DNA from: Burkholderiales bacterium
Lineage (GTDB): Bacteria; Pseudomonadota; Gammaproteobacteria; Burkholderiales; SG8-41
DNA length: 64,000 bases
NCBI GenBank assembly: GCA_030684405.1
Contig: JAUXYA010000020.1
Span: 18,569-82,568, forward strand
Direction of reading: 5' to 3'
The notes beneath the pieces were generated by a model. It was not told where the DNA came from, searched no databases, and saw only the letters and a list, made by a program, of their open reading frames with translations. Shown here in pieces: positions 38,933-46,954 of this stretch. The first letter of the stretch is position 1, and every line of letters begins with the position of its first letter. Made by a program: the position numbers and the translations under genes.

Positions 38933-39648
38933 TGCTGCTCACGGCGCTGCGCTCGGCCGTCTTTGCCACTGTCCAGATCGTCATCACGCCGGTTTTCGCA
39001 GTCATCGCACTGCTCACCTTTCCGCTGCCGCCCCTGGCGCGCTACCGCATCATCACCGTCTGGACCCGCTGCATCATCTGGGCTGCGCGCACGATCTGCG
39101 GCATCCACTACCGGGTCATCGGCGCCGAGCACATTCCGCGCGAGCCCTGCATCATCCTCGCCAAGCATCAGTCGGCCTGGGAAACGCTGGCCTTCCAGCT
39201 GATTTTTCCGCCGCAGGTCTGGGTGTTGAAAAAAGAACTGCTGCGCGTGCCCTTCTTCGGCTGGGGACTGGCGATGCTGTCGCCGATCGCCATCGATCGC
39301 AGCTCAAGACGCGAAGCCCTGCAACAGTTGATCGAACAAGGGCGCCAGCGCTTGCAGTCCGGCTTCTCCATTGTCATTTTTCCGGAAGGCACACGCATCG
39401 CCCCGGGCCGGCGCGGCAAGTACCGGCCGGGCGGCGCGCGGCTTGCAGTGCAGACCAGCACCCTGGTGTTGCCGGTCGCGCACAACGCCGGCCTGCGCTG
39501 GGGGCGTAACGCCTTCCTCAAGCATCCGGGACTGATCACCGTCAGCATCGGTGCGCCGATCGACCCGGCAGGCCTTGATGCAGAAAAGCTGATTGCCCGC
39601 GTCGAGCAATGGATCGAAGACGAAATGCCGCGACTTGATGCGCACTGA
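38929..39648 (+). CDS. plsC: 1-acyl-sn-glycerol-3-phosphate acyltransferase
   Basis: Acylates lysophosphatidic acid in phospholipid synthesis. An N-terminal membrane segment (AVFATVQIVITPVFAVIALLTF) precedes the acyltransferase domain. The usual HX4D is HQSAWE (HX4E) in LAKHQSAWETLAFQ, and the second motif is FPEGTR. 239 residues. The D-to-E change is shared by a known PlsC-like group, so activity is still expected. Confidence 0.9.
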   Translation: MMLLTALRSAVFATVQIVITPVFAVIALLTFPLPPLARYRIITVWTRCIIWAARTICGIHYRVIGAEHIPREPCIILAKHQSAWETLAFQLIFPPQVWVLKKELLRVPFFGWGLAMLSPIAIDRSSRREALQQLIEQGRQRLQSGFSIVIFPEGTRIAPGRRGKYRPGGARLAVQTSTLVLPVAHNAGLRWGRNAFLKHPGLITVSIGAPIDPAGLDAEKLIARVEQWIEDEMPRLDAH

Positions 39649-40366
39649 TCGCCCGGGCGGCACATCGCACATCGAACAGGCGATCGAACTCGCAGGTTGC
39701 CGCATCCCGTACCGGCTCAGACGCTCGTCGCGCCGGCGTACCATCGCGCTGCTGATCGACGACCGCGGCCTGCAGGTGGCGGCGCCGCTGCGCGCTTCGC
39801 AGGGCGCCATCGACGCGTTGCTGCGCGAGCACGCGACCTGGGTCATTCGCAAGTTTGGCGACTGGCAGCGCAAACGTCCGACACCCCGCCGCTGGATCGC
39901 CGGGGAACAGATCATGCTGCGGGGCAGCGCATTGACCCTGGAAACCTGCGCCGGCATCGCCCAGGCGCGCCAGGATGGTGATCGACTACTGGTCAACGCC
40001 GCGCTCGCAACCGCGGCCATGGAAGCCGCCGTCCAGCGCTGGCTGAAGGATCAGGCGCTTGCGCATTTCACGCTCCGTTGCCAGACCTACAGCTCCCAGC
40101 TCGGCCTGCCGGCACCTGCAGTCCGGCTGTCGAATGCGCGCACGCGCTGGGGCAGCTGCCATGCCGCCGGCCGCATCCGCATGAACTGGCGCCTGATCCA
40201 TCTGCCTGAAGCCTGGATTGACTACGTTGCCGCGCATGAAGTCGCGCACCTGCGGCAGATGAACCACTCGCCGGCATTCTGGCAAACCGTCGCGGCCCTG
40301 GTGCCCGATCATCGTGAGCGTCGCGCGGCGCTGCGCCGCGATGCACATCGTTACCTGCTGCCCTGA
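39638..40366 (+). CDS. YgjP-like (DUF45, SprT/M48-type) metalloprotein
   Basis: A 242-residue protein with the zinc motif HEVAHLRQMNHSPAFW in its C-terminal part, preceded by RTRWGSCHAAGRIRMNWRLIHLP, the DUF45 signature. The family may be a metal-dependent hydrolase; substrates are unknown. The ATG overlaps plsC by 11 bases and follows a possible TTG one codon earlier. Confidence 0.85.
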   Translation: MRTDRPGGTSHIEQAIELAGCRIPYRLRRSSRRRTIALLIDDRGLQVAAPLRASQGAIDALLREHATWVIRKFGDWQRKRPTPRRWIAGEQIMLRGSALTLETCAGIAQARQDGDRLLVNAALATAAMEAAVQRWLKDQALAHFTLRCQTYSSQLGLPAPAVRLSNARTRWGSCHAAGRIRMNWRLIHLPEAWIDYVAAHEVAHLRQMNHSPAFWQTVAALVPDHRERRAALRRDAHRYLLP

Positions 40367-40427
40367 AAGCCCGGGGGACGCAGGGCGCTGTGCTACACTT
40401 CCGGCCACTTTTCGCGCGAGTACTCCA

Positions 40428-40589
40428 GTGCGTCTGACGCCGTTCCGTCTCCTCTTCCTGACCCTGTTCCTGATCCTGTTTGCGGGTTGCGGCTACAAGG
40501 GTCCGCTCTACCTGCCGCAGGACAAACCCGCGGCGAAAAAACCCGCGCCGCAACCGGCACCCGTTGCGGAACCCAGCCGCCAGCCATGA
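40428..40589 (+). CDS. lptM: LPS translocon maturation lipoprotein LptM (YifL)
   Basis: A 53-residue lipoprotein from a GTG start. The signal RLLFLTLFLILFAGC gives lipidation at cysteine 20 or so, and it continues GYKGPLYLPQDKPAAKK, the CGxKGPLYxP hallmark of LptM, then a Pro/Ala/Lys tail. LptM helps LptD oxidise and assemble in the outer membrane. It sits directly before lysA with an ATGA overlap, the usual order. Confidence 0.9.
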   Translation: MRLTPFRLLFLTLFLILFAGCGYKGPLYLPQDKPAAKKPAPQPAPVAEPSRQP

Positions 40590-41833
40590 GCGCCTTCAGT
40601 TACCGCAAGGGCGAACTGCACGCGGAAGATGTTCCGCTCAGCCGCATCGCCGCCGAGTTCGGCACACCCTGCTATGTCTATTCCCGCGCTGCGCTGACCC
40701 GCGCCTGGCGCGAGTTCGACGCTGCTTTTGCCGGACGTGATCACCTGCTCTGCTACGCGGTGAAAGCCAATCCCAACCTTGGTGTGCTCGATGTATTCGC
40801 GCGCCTCGGCAGCGGCTTTGACATCGTGTCCGGCGGCGAACTGGCGCGCGTGCTCGCCGCCGGCGGCGATCCGCGCAAGGTGGTGTTCTCCGGCGTGGGC
40901 AAGACCGCGGCCGAAATGCGCCAGGCGCTGCAGGCCGGCATCCTCTGCTTCAACGTCGAATCCGCCGCGGAACTGGAACTGCTGAACCGCATCGCCGGTG
41001 AGCTGGGGCTGATTGCCCCGATCAGCCTGCGAGTCAACCCGGACGTCGATGCCAAGACCCATCCCTATATCGCCACCGGGCTCAAGGAAAACAAGTTCGG
41101 GGTCGCTTACGACGAGGCGCTGTCAACCTATCGCCGCGCCCGCGACTTGCCCCACCTGCAGATTGAAGGTGTCGACTGCCATATCGGCTCGCAACTGACG
41201 GAAGTCAGCCCGTTCATTGCCGCGCTGGAGCGGGTGCTGGCGCTGGTCGATGCGCTGGAACGTGAGGGCATCACCATCCGCCATCTTGACCTCGGCGGCG
41301 GACTGGGCATCCGTTACCGCGACGAAACGCCGCCGGCGGTGACGGAGTACGCACAGGCGCTGATCGCTGCGCTGGGCCAGCGCCCGCAGAAGCTGCTGTT
41401 CGAGCCGGGACGCCTGCTCACCGGCAATGCCGGGGTACTGCTGTCCACCGTGCTCTATCTGAAGCCGGGACAGGACCGGAATTTCGCCGTCGTCGATGCC
41501 GCGATGAACGACCTGATGCGCCCGGCGCTGTACGAAGCCTGGCACGAGGTGCTGCCGCTGCGCGAAGGCGCCGCCGGCGACCGTCCGTACGACATCGTTG
41601 GTCCGGTCTGCGAAAGCGGCGACTTCCTCGCCCGGGATCGCAGAATCGCCACCGCCCCCGGCGAAGTGATCGCCATTGCATCCGCCGGCGCCTACGGCAT
41701 GAGCATGTCCTCGAACTACAACACCCGGCCGCGCGCCGCCGAAATCATGGTCGACGGACGGCAGATACATGTCGTGCGTGATCGCGAAACCGTTGTCATG
41801 CTTATTGCGAACGAACATCGTTTGCCGGAATGA
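40586..41833 (+). CDS. lysA: Diaminopimelate decarboxylase
   Basis: A PLP enzyme for the last step of lysine synthesis. The PLP lysine is in [15 protein letters not shown] (near 60). [49 protein letters not shown] and the late [15 protein letters not shown] are the conserved barrel and C-terminal domain blocks. 415 residues from an ATG that overlaps the lptM stop. Confidence 0.97.
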   Translation: MSAFSYRKGELHAEDVPLSRIAAEFGTPCYVYSRAALTRAWREFDAAFAGRDHLLCYAVKANPNLGVLDVFARLGSGFDIVSGGELARVLAAGGDPRKVVFSGVGKTAAEMRQALQAGILCFNVESAAELELLNRIAGELGLIAPISLRVNPDVDAKTHPYIATGLKENKFGVAYDEALSTYRRARDLPHLQIEGVDCHIGSQLTEVSPFIAALERVLALVDALEREGITIRHLDLGGGLGIRYRDETPPAVTEYAQALIAALGQRPQKLLFEPGRLLTGNAGVLLSTVLYLKPGQDRNFAVVDAAMNDLMRPALYEAWHEVLPLREGAAGDRPYDIVGPVCESGDFLARDRRIATAPGEVIAIASAGAYGMSMSSNYNTRPRAAEIMVDGRQIHVVRDRETVVMLIANEHRLPE

Positions 41834-41935
41834 CAATGTCAAAATCGTCCGCAAGGGACGGTTTCAGTACCGCATCCGGGTGTTGCCGCAAATCCACAAA
41901 TGTATTTGCTTGATCAAATAAACTTTACAAAGGTG

Positions 41936-41965
41936 TTGCATTTTTTTTTCGCCATAGCATAGAAT
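41936..41965 (+). promoter_or_regulatory. Sigma-70 promoter of the Lys/Ala peptide gene
   Basis: TTGCAT, an 18-bp T-rich spacer and TAGAAT lie in an AT-rich stretch between lysA and the small gene. The untranslated leader would be about 100 nt. The remaining 41834-42074 holds nothing else recognisable. Confidence 0.6.
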
Positions 41966-42074
41966 TGGCGCACCGAACACGGTTCCCGTAAATTATTTGC
42001 GATGATCGTGTGCTGGTAGTGCGGAACTTAAGCCGCATTCAAACGATGCCTAAGTTAACTTTAAGGAGACGATT

Positions 42075-42143
42075 ATGGCAGCGAAGAAAAAAGCGAAAGC
42101 TAAAAAGAAAGTAGCCAAGAAGAAAGCAGCCAAGAAGAAGTAA
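42075..42143 (+). CDS. 22-residue Lys/Ala-rich histone-H1-like peptide
   Basis: The frame encodes M-A-A followed by alternating AKKK, AKAKKK and VAKKKAAKKK units: 13 of 22 residues are lysine. A strong Shine-Dalgarno (AAGGAGA, 42063-42069) stands 5 bases before the ATG, a good promoter lies upstream and an intrinsic terminator downstream, so it is an independent gene. It resembles the short KA-repeat tails of bacterial H1-like DNA-binding proteins; nucleic-acid binding is inferred from charge alone. Confidence 0.75.
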   Translation: MAAKKKAKAKKKVAKKKAAKKK

Positions 42144-42163
42144 GTAGCAAGTAGCAAGTAGTC

Positions 42164-42196
42164 GCGAAGGCCGGGTAACTCCCGGCCTTCGCTTTT
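42164..42196 (+). terminator. Terminator of the Lys/Ala peptide gene
   Basis: A perfect 12-bp stem GCGAAGGCCGGG / CCCGGCCTTCGC with the loop TAACT, followed by TTTT, begins 20 bases after the stop codon. Confidence 0.92.
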
Positions 42197-42198
42197 GG

Positions 42199-42310
42199 TT
42201 CAAGCACTCAGCTGTTCAAGCACTCAGCGGTTCAAGCATTCAGCAATTCACGCACTCAACGCTTCAAGCATTCAGCGTTTCAAGCACTCATCGGTGCAAG
42301 CCCCAGCCGG
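42199..42310. repeat. 16-bp tandem array, seven degenerate copies
   Basis: The unit TTCAAGCACTCAGCGG repeats at 42199, 42215, 42231, 42247, 42263, 42279 and 42295 with no spacers; copies differ at one to several positions and the last is worn. The period is not a multiple of three, and no coding frame is convincing across it. The rest of the gap to 42467 contains nothing I can name. Confidence 0.85.
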
Positions 42311-42467
42311 CACTCCCGCTTCGTACATCCTTCTCGCCCCTCTTGTTTCGTCATTTTCGCTGTGCGGCGAAAGTATAAAAGTGTTTAAAATCAATTAGTT
42401 ATATGAATTTTTCGTGCTGCCCGCAAAACATGCGCCGATGTGGCATGACCCCTTGCGCAGCAAGAAC

Positions 42468-43223
42468 TCAGGGATTGAGCTGCCGGTACACGGCATCAGC
42501 CACGCGCAGCAATTCCTCGCGCCCGGTTTCGCCGGACAAGGCATAACCGAGACGACCGTCAAGCCAGTAAAAAACGCTGACGCCGTTTTCCTGCGCAAAA
42601 CGAAAAGCCGTCTGTGCGCGACTATCGTCGCCGGCACGCACATACAGCGTCAGGCGCTGACCCTTGATGTCCTGATACATGAACTGCGCCGCCGGTCCGC
42701 GCTCGCCGGGCAACAGGCGTCCGCCGACCAGTGAATAGCCCAGTCCTGCAAGATGGGGAATCTTCAGGCTGACGCCCAGACGCTTCGACAGCCAGCGCAG
42801 CAGATGCGCTTCCTGGTCTGCGCCGACTTCCACCGGATGCCTTACTTCCGGGCTGTAAACCGCATGCGCTACCGCCGCGACCTTCGCCAGATGGAAACTT
42901 TGCGCGCGCTCGGCAGTGACCAAGGCATGCAGCTGCCAGCCCGCAATACCGCTGATCGCCATCAACGCGGCGACCGCGGCAAGCCGGCGCAGCGACGTTG
43001 TACCTTTTCGCGTACCCGGCTGCAGGCGCAGCGGCACCGCGGCGGCCAGCAGCGGATCAAAGGCTGTCCGCAGTGCAGCCGTATGGCGGCAGTAAGCGTC
43101 AACGCGCTGTGCATCGTCCTGATGCTGCGCCAGATGGGTTTCGACATCGGCCCTGCGTGCCACCGGCAGGCAGCCATCGACATAGGCCTGCAGTTCGCTT
43201 TCGGTCACCGGGGTTCCGTTCAT
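42468..43223 (-). CDS. Transmembrane anti-sigma factor
   Basis: A 251-residue protein. The N-terminal 55 residues (TESELQAYVDGCLPVARRADVETHLAQHQDDAQRV) form an anti-sigma domain without the full HX3CX2C zinc motif. One membrane helix lies at about 81-99 (LAAVAALMAISGIAGWQLHAL). The periplasmic part (120-250) contains HLLRWLSKRLGVSLKIPHLAGLGYSLVGGRLLPG and ends in a heme- or ligand-free beta domain. It is coupled by ATGA overlap to the sigma factor gene, which it presumably holds inactive. Confidence 0.85.
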   Translation of the reverse strand: MNGTPVTESELQAYVDGCLPVARRADVETHLAQHQDDAQRVDAYCRHTAALRTAFDPLLAAAVPLRLQPGTRKGTTSLRRLAAVAALMAISGIAGWQLHALVTAERAQSFHLAKVAAVAHAVYSPEVRHPVEVGADQEAHLLRWLSKRLGVSLKIPHLAGLGYSLVGGRLLPGERGPAAQFMYQDIKGQRLTLYVRAGDDSRAQTAFRFAQENGVSVFYWLDGRLGYALSGETGREELLRVADAVYRQLNP

Positions 43224-43744
43224 TTGATGACCTTCAGCGACGCACTGCTGTCGGGCAGGCCCTGCAGCAGCCGGCGCAGGCGTTCCCTGCCACGCGACAG
43301 CCGCGACATCACAGTGCCTATCGGCACGTCGAGCACGCGCGCGGCGTCCTCGTACGACATCTGTTCCAGGCCGACCAGCAACAGCACTGTGCGCTGCTCG
43401 TCAGGCAAGCGCTGCAGCGCCGCATCAAGGTCGCGGATCTCCAGCCGGTCTCCCGCCTGCGGTTGCGGCAGCTCCGCCAGCGATGCATCCAGCGCCACCG
43501 TCCGGCTGGCAGCGGCGCTGCGCACCTGATTGATGAATACATTGTGCATTACGGTAAACAGCCAGGCGCGCAGGTCGCTCCCCTCGCGCCACAGATCCTG
43601 CTTGCGCAGCGCCCGCTCCAGGGCATCCTGCACCAGGTCGTCAGCGGCGCTGGCATCACCGGTCAGGGCCCGCGCGTAACGCCGCAGGCGCGGGATGTAC
43701 TGCATGGCCTGACAGGAGAAATGGTCGGATGCCCCTCGAGTCAC
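43220..43744 (-). CDS. ECF-type RNA polymerase sigma factor
   Basis: A 174-residue sigma factor. Region 2 is PRLRRYARALTGDASAADDLVQDALERALRKQDLWREGSDLRAWLFTVMHNVFINQVR. Region 4 is ALQRLPDEQRTVLLLVGLEQMSYEDAARVLDVPIGTVMSRLSRGRERLRRLL. The GTG start is preferred because GGGAGA lies 8 bases upstream and it gives the usual short N-terminus; an ATG 13 codons in (43705) is the alternative. The inducing signal is not visible. Confidence 0.88.
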   Translation of the reverse strand: MTRGASDHFSCQAMQYIPRLRRYARALTGDASAADDLVQDALERALRKQDLWREGSDLRAWLFTVMHNVFINQVRSAAASRTVALDASLAELPQPQAGDRLEIRDLDAALQRLPDEQRTVLLLVGLEQMSYEDAARVLDVPIGTVMSRLSRGRERLRRLLQGLPDSSASLKVIK

Positions 43745-43778
43745 TGTCTCTGTCTCCCGCACATCCACGACTGCCGGC

Positions 43779-45191
43779 TTATTCCCTGCCGGCTCCAGCG
43801 GGTGATGGCGGAAAAACATGCGCTGCCATGCCCCAGCGCGCAGCCAGCGTTTCCACCGCATTGAGGATTTCCTCGGCGCGCGCCGGATGATTGTACGCAG
43901 CCGTGGCCAATCGCGACAGTGCCTGCGGGGTGCCGAATTCGAGGCCGAGCAGGCTGATCAGCTCCGCTGCACCACGCCCGGCGATTTCAGCGCCCAGCGC
44001 GCGACCGCTGTCGAGGTCGGCGAGCAAGCGCAGAAAGCCGCCGCGCTCGCCGGCCGCGAGTGCAGCGGGATTGAAATCGAAGGAAGCGAATCCCGCAGCG
44101 GGTTCGAGATCCAGAGCCTCGGCCTGATCCTCGTTTAAACCAACGCGCGCCAGTTCCAGCGCCGAATACAGGACCTGCGGCACCCACCCGTCCTCGCGTC
44201 TGCGGCTGCCGGGCTCGAGGATGTCGGATACCGCCACCGCCGCATCGGCCAGCGCGTGATTGGCACTCATGCCGGGGTTGGCGACATCGCCGATAGCATA
44301 AATGCCGGGAGCCGCGCGGTTGAATTCGTCGACCCGCACATGGCCCTGCACACCGCTGGCGACGCCGGCACGTGCCAGATCCAGGCCCTCGGTGCAGGGC
44401 CTGCGACCGGTGCCGGCGAGCACCCAGTCGACGACCATGCGTTCACCGTCCGCGAGAGTGAGTGCGACGCCCTCATCGCCAACCTCTACCGCAGCGATGC
44501 GCGACTGCAGTCGCGGCTCGATGCCGGCCTCCGCCAGTGCTGCACGCAAGGCCGTGCGTGCCGGCGCGCTGAACGTACTGGAAGCCAGCGCTTCACGCCC
44601 GGTCAACCAGGTCACCTCGAGACCGAGCCGGGACAGTATGAATGCCATCTCGCTACCGACGAACCCCGAGCCCAACACTGCAACACGGCGTCCCGGCGGG
44701 GGTGGTGCGTCGAACAGGTCATCGGTCGTCAGTACGCGTTGCGGCACTCTTTGCAGCGGCGCAGGCAACCAGGGCCGGGAACCGGTGGCGATGACGATAT
44801 GGCGCGCCTGCAGCCGCTGATCGTTCACGCGCAGGGTGTCCGGGCCTTCAAAGCGCGCATCGCCATTCAGCATCCGGATGCCGAGCCTGCCGAGGTAATC
44901 GACATAATTGTCGCGCACGGTATCGACCACCGTACGCTGGAAATGCCAGGCGCGGGGAAAATCAGCGCCCAAGGTACCGGTAATGCCGCGCTCGGCGTAA
45001 CCGGCAGCATCGGCGATCACGCAGGCACTGTGATACCAGGCCTTCTTCGGTACGCAGCCGCGATTGAGACAAGTGCCGCCCCAGGTCTTCCTCTCGACGA
45101 TCACAACCTTCAGGCCGCGCAGCGCCGCCAGCACCGCCGCGCGATAGCCGCCGGGGCCGGAACCAATGATTGCGACATCCGGAGACGACAT
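43779..45191 (-). CDS. Dihydrolipoamide-dehydrogenase-like NAD(P)H:disulfide oxidoreductase
   Basis: A 470-residue flavoprotein. The FAD motif is DVAIIGSGPGGYRAAVLAALRGL, the redox pair is in WGGTCLNRGCVPKKAW, the NAD motif is VAVLGSGFVGSEMAFILSRLG, and IYAIGDVANPGMSANHALADAAV is the second FAD contact. The C-terminal active histidine appears in YNHPARAEEIL. No 2-oxo-acid dehydrogenase genes adjoin, so it may serve another disulfide substrate. It ends 34 bp before the sigma factor start. Confidence 0.85.
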   Translation of the reverse strand: MSSPDVAIIGSGPGGYRAAVLAALRGLKVVIVERKTWGGTCLNRGCVPKKAWYHSACVIADAAGYAERGITGTLGADFPRAWHFQRTVVDTVRDNYVDYLGRLGIRMLNGDARFEGPDTLRVNDQRLQARHIVIATGSRPWLPAPLQRVPQRVLTTDDLFDAPPPPGRRVAVLGSGFVGSEMAFILSRLGLEVTWLTGREALASSTFSAPARTALRAALAEAGIEPRLQSRIAAVEVGDEGVALTLADGERMVVDWVLAGTGRRPCTEGLDLARAGVASGVQGHVRVDEFNRAAPGIYAIGDVANPGMSANHALADAAVAVSDILEPGSRRREDGWVPQVLYSALELARVGLNEDQAEALDLEPAAGFASFDFNPAALAAGERGGFLRLLADLDSGRALGAEIAGRGAAELISLLGLEFGTPQALSRLATAAYNHPARAEEILNAVETLAARWGMAAHVFPPSPAGAGRE

Positions 45192-45231
45192 GGACGGCTC
45201 CCTAGAGCATGTTATGAACTTGCGAAACTCT

Positions 45232-45335
45232 TCCCTCATCCCAACCCTTCTGCTCCGCTTCAAGTGTCCCCTTGTCCCGAAGGGAGATGGGCTTCTCATC
45301 CCTCTCCCTCCGGGAGAGGGACAGAGGGTGAGGGT
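45232..45335. repeat. Palindromic REP-like element, copy 2
   Basis: The right half (45291-45334) matches copy 1 at 33591-33635 except for two or three bases, including the hairpin TCCCTCTCCC-TCC-GGGAGAGGGA. The left half has diverged, with extra sequence (TGCTCCGCTTCAAGTGTCCC) inside the first hairpin. It lies between mgtE and the oxidoreductase gene. Confidence 0.8.
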
Positions 45336-45383
45336 GCTTTGATGTTGATTTGCTTGCGTATTTTTTAAGGTCCATAACAGGCT

Positions 45384-46868
45384 CTAGACCAAAAACAGCG
45401 TCGCCAATCCGAGAAAAATGAAAAACCCGCCGCTGTCGGTGATGGCCGTGATCATCACGCTGGAACCCAGGGCCGGATCGCGCCCCAGCTTCTCCATCAC
45501 CAGCGGAATCGCCACGCCCATGACCGCGGCAAGCAACAGGTTCAGCACCATGGCACTGGTCATGACCAGACCAAGCTGCCAGTTCTGATAGATCAGGAAT
45601 GCAAACAGTCCAACCACGCTGCCCCAAATCAGCCCGTTCAGCGCCGAGACGCTGATTTCCTTGATGAAAAGCTGGCGTGCGCTGTCACGCGTGATCTGGC
45701 CCAGCGCCAGCGCGCGCACGATCATGGTGATGGTCTGATTGCCCGAATTACCGCCGATGCCGGCGATGATGGGCATCAACGCCGCCAGCGCCACCAGTTG
45801 CGCGATCGAATCCTCGAACACGCCGATGACGCGCGAAGCAATAAATGCCGTCACCAGATTCACCGCCAGCCAGGTCCAGCGGTTGCGCACGCTGCTCCAC
45901 ACCGAAGCGAAGAGGTCTTCCTCTTCCTTCAGGCCGCCGGCCGACAGAATCTCGCTGTCCTGGGACTCGCGGATGTAGTCCACCACCGCATTGATGGTCA
46001 GCCGCCCGACGAGATGTCCCTGGCCATCGACCACCGGTGCCGACACCAGTTCGTAGCGGTCGAAGGCGCTGGCGGCATCGTGGGCATCCTGCTCCGGGGT
46101 GAAACTGCGGATATCGCGAATCATCACCTCGCCCACCAGCGTGTCCGGATCAGTCACCAGCAGGCGGTTGACCGGCAACAGGCCACGCAGGTTTTCTTCG
46201 CGATCAACCACGAACAGCTGGTCGGTGTGGTCGGGCAGTTCGGTGAGCCGGCGCAGGTAACGCAGCACCACTTCCAGCGTGACATCTTCGCGCACCTCGA
46301 TCATGTCGAAATCCATCAAGGCGCCGACTGCCTCTTCCGGATAGGACATTGCCGCGCGCAGCTGCTCACGCTCCTCGGTCGACAATCCCTTGAAGACGTC
46401 AAGAATGACCTCGCGCGGCAGATCGGGCGCGAGATCGGCGATTTCATCGGTTTCGAGCTGGCTGGTTGCAGCCACCAGCTCGTCCTCGTCCATATGCGCG
46501 ATCAGCGATTCACGCACCGCATCCGACACCTCGAGCAGGATCTCGCCATCGCGCTCTGCCTTGACCAGGTCCCACACCACCAGTCGCTGGTCGCGCGGCA
46601 GCGCCTCGAGGATGTAGGCGACGTCCGCGGAATGTATGCGATCAAGCAGTTGCTGCAGCTCTGTCAGATGCTGGCGATGAACCAGCGTCTCCACCAGCTC
46701 CTGGCGCGGGCCGTCCTGGTGGTGCACCAGATTCTCGACCAGCTCGTGACGATGCAGCAGCTCGAGCACCTGCTCAAGCTGCGCTGCGACGCTGGGACGG
46801 TTTTCCTGTTTGTCGGCCACCGGCGAATCCGAATGAATGGAGTGGAACGATCGATTCTGCGGCCACAT
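45384..46868 (-). CDS. mgtE: Magnesium transporter MgtE
   Basis: A Mg2+ channel-type transporter of the inner membrane. The N-terminal superhelical MgtE_N domain covers about 50-155, followed by two CBS domains (160-290, with PVVDGQGHLVGRLTINAVVDYI). The five-helix transmembrane domain ends the protein (LMPIIAGIGGNSGNQTITMIVRALALGQI, the conserved pore helix, and ITDSGGFFIFLGLATLFL). 494 residues from the ATG; a GTG 16 codons in is possible, as neither has a clear Shine-Dalgarno. It is divergent from the TPR-OGT gene. Confidence 0.93.
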   Translation of the reverse strand: MWPQNRSFHSIHSDSPVADKQENRPSVAAQLEQVLELLHRHELVENLVHHQDGPRQELVETLVHRQHLTELQQLLDRIHSADVAYILEALPRDQRLVVWDLVKAERDGEILLEVSDAVRESLIAHMDEDELVAATSQLETDEIADLAPDLPREVILDVFKGLSTEEREQLRAAMSYPEEAVGALMDFDMIEVREDVTLEVVLRYLRRLTELPDHTDQLFVVDREENLRGLLPVNRLLVTDPDTLVGEVMIRDIRSFTPEQDAHDAASAFDRYELVSAPVVDGQGHLVGRLTINAVVDYIRESQDSEILSAGGLKEEEDLFASVWSSVRNRWTWLAVNLVTAFIASRVIGVFEDSIAQLVALAALMPIIAGIGGNSGNQTITMIVRALALGQITRDSARQLFIKEISVSALNGLIWGSVVGLFAFLIYQNWQLGLVMTSAMVLNLLLAAVMGVAIPLVMEKLGRDPALGSSVMITAITDSGGFFIFLGLATLFLV

Positions 46869-46954
46869 TCTAGGTAGATCATGCAGCAGTGTCCAAGCAT
46901 TCCTGCCCGTGGCGCGGCGCAGACAGCCCCTGCGGAAAAAGGTATCTTCGCCCT

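Noticed and set aside
42199..42310. CRISPR-like array
   Set aside because: Units of 16 bp are contiguous and degenerate, with no spacers and no cas genes.
42195..42398. 67-codon frame over the tandem array
   Set aside because: The 16-bp period shifts frame with each copy and no ribosome-binding site exists.
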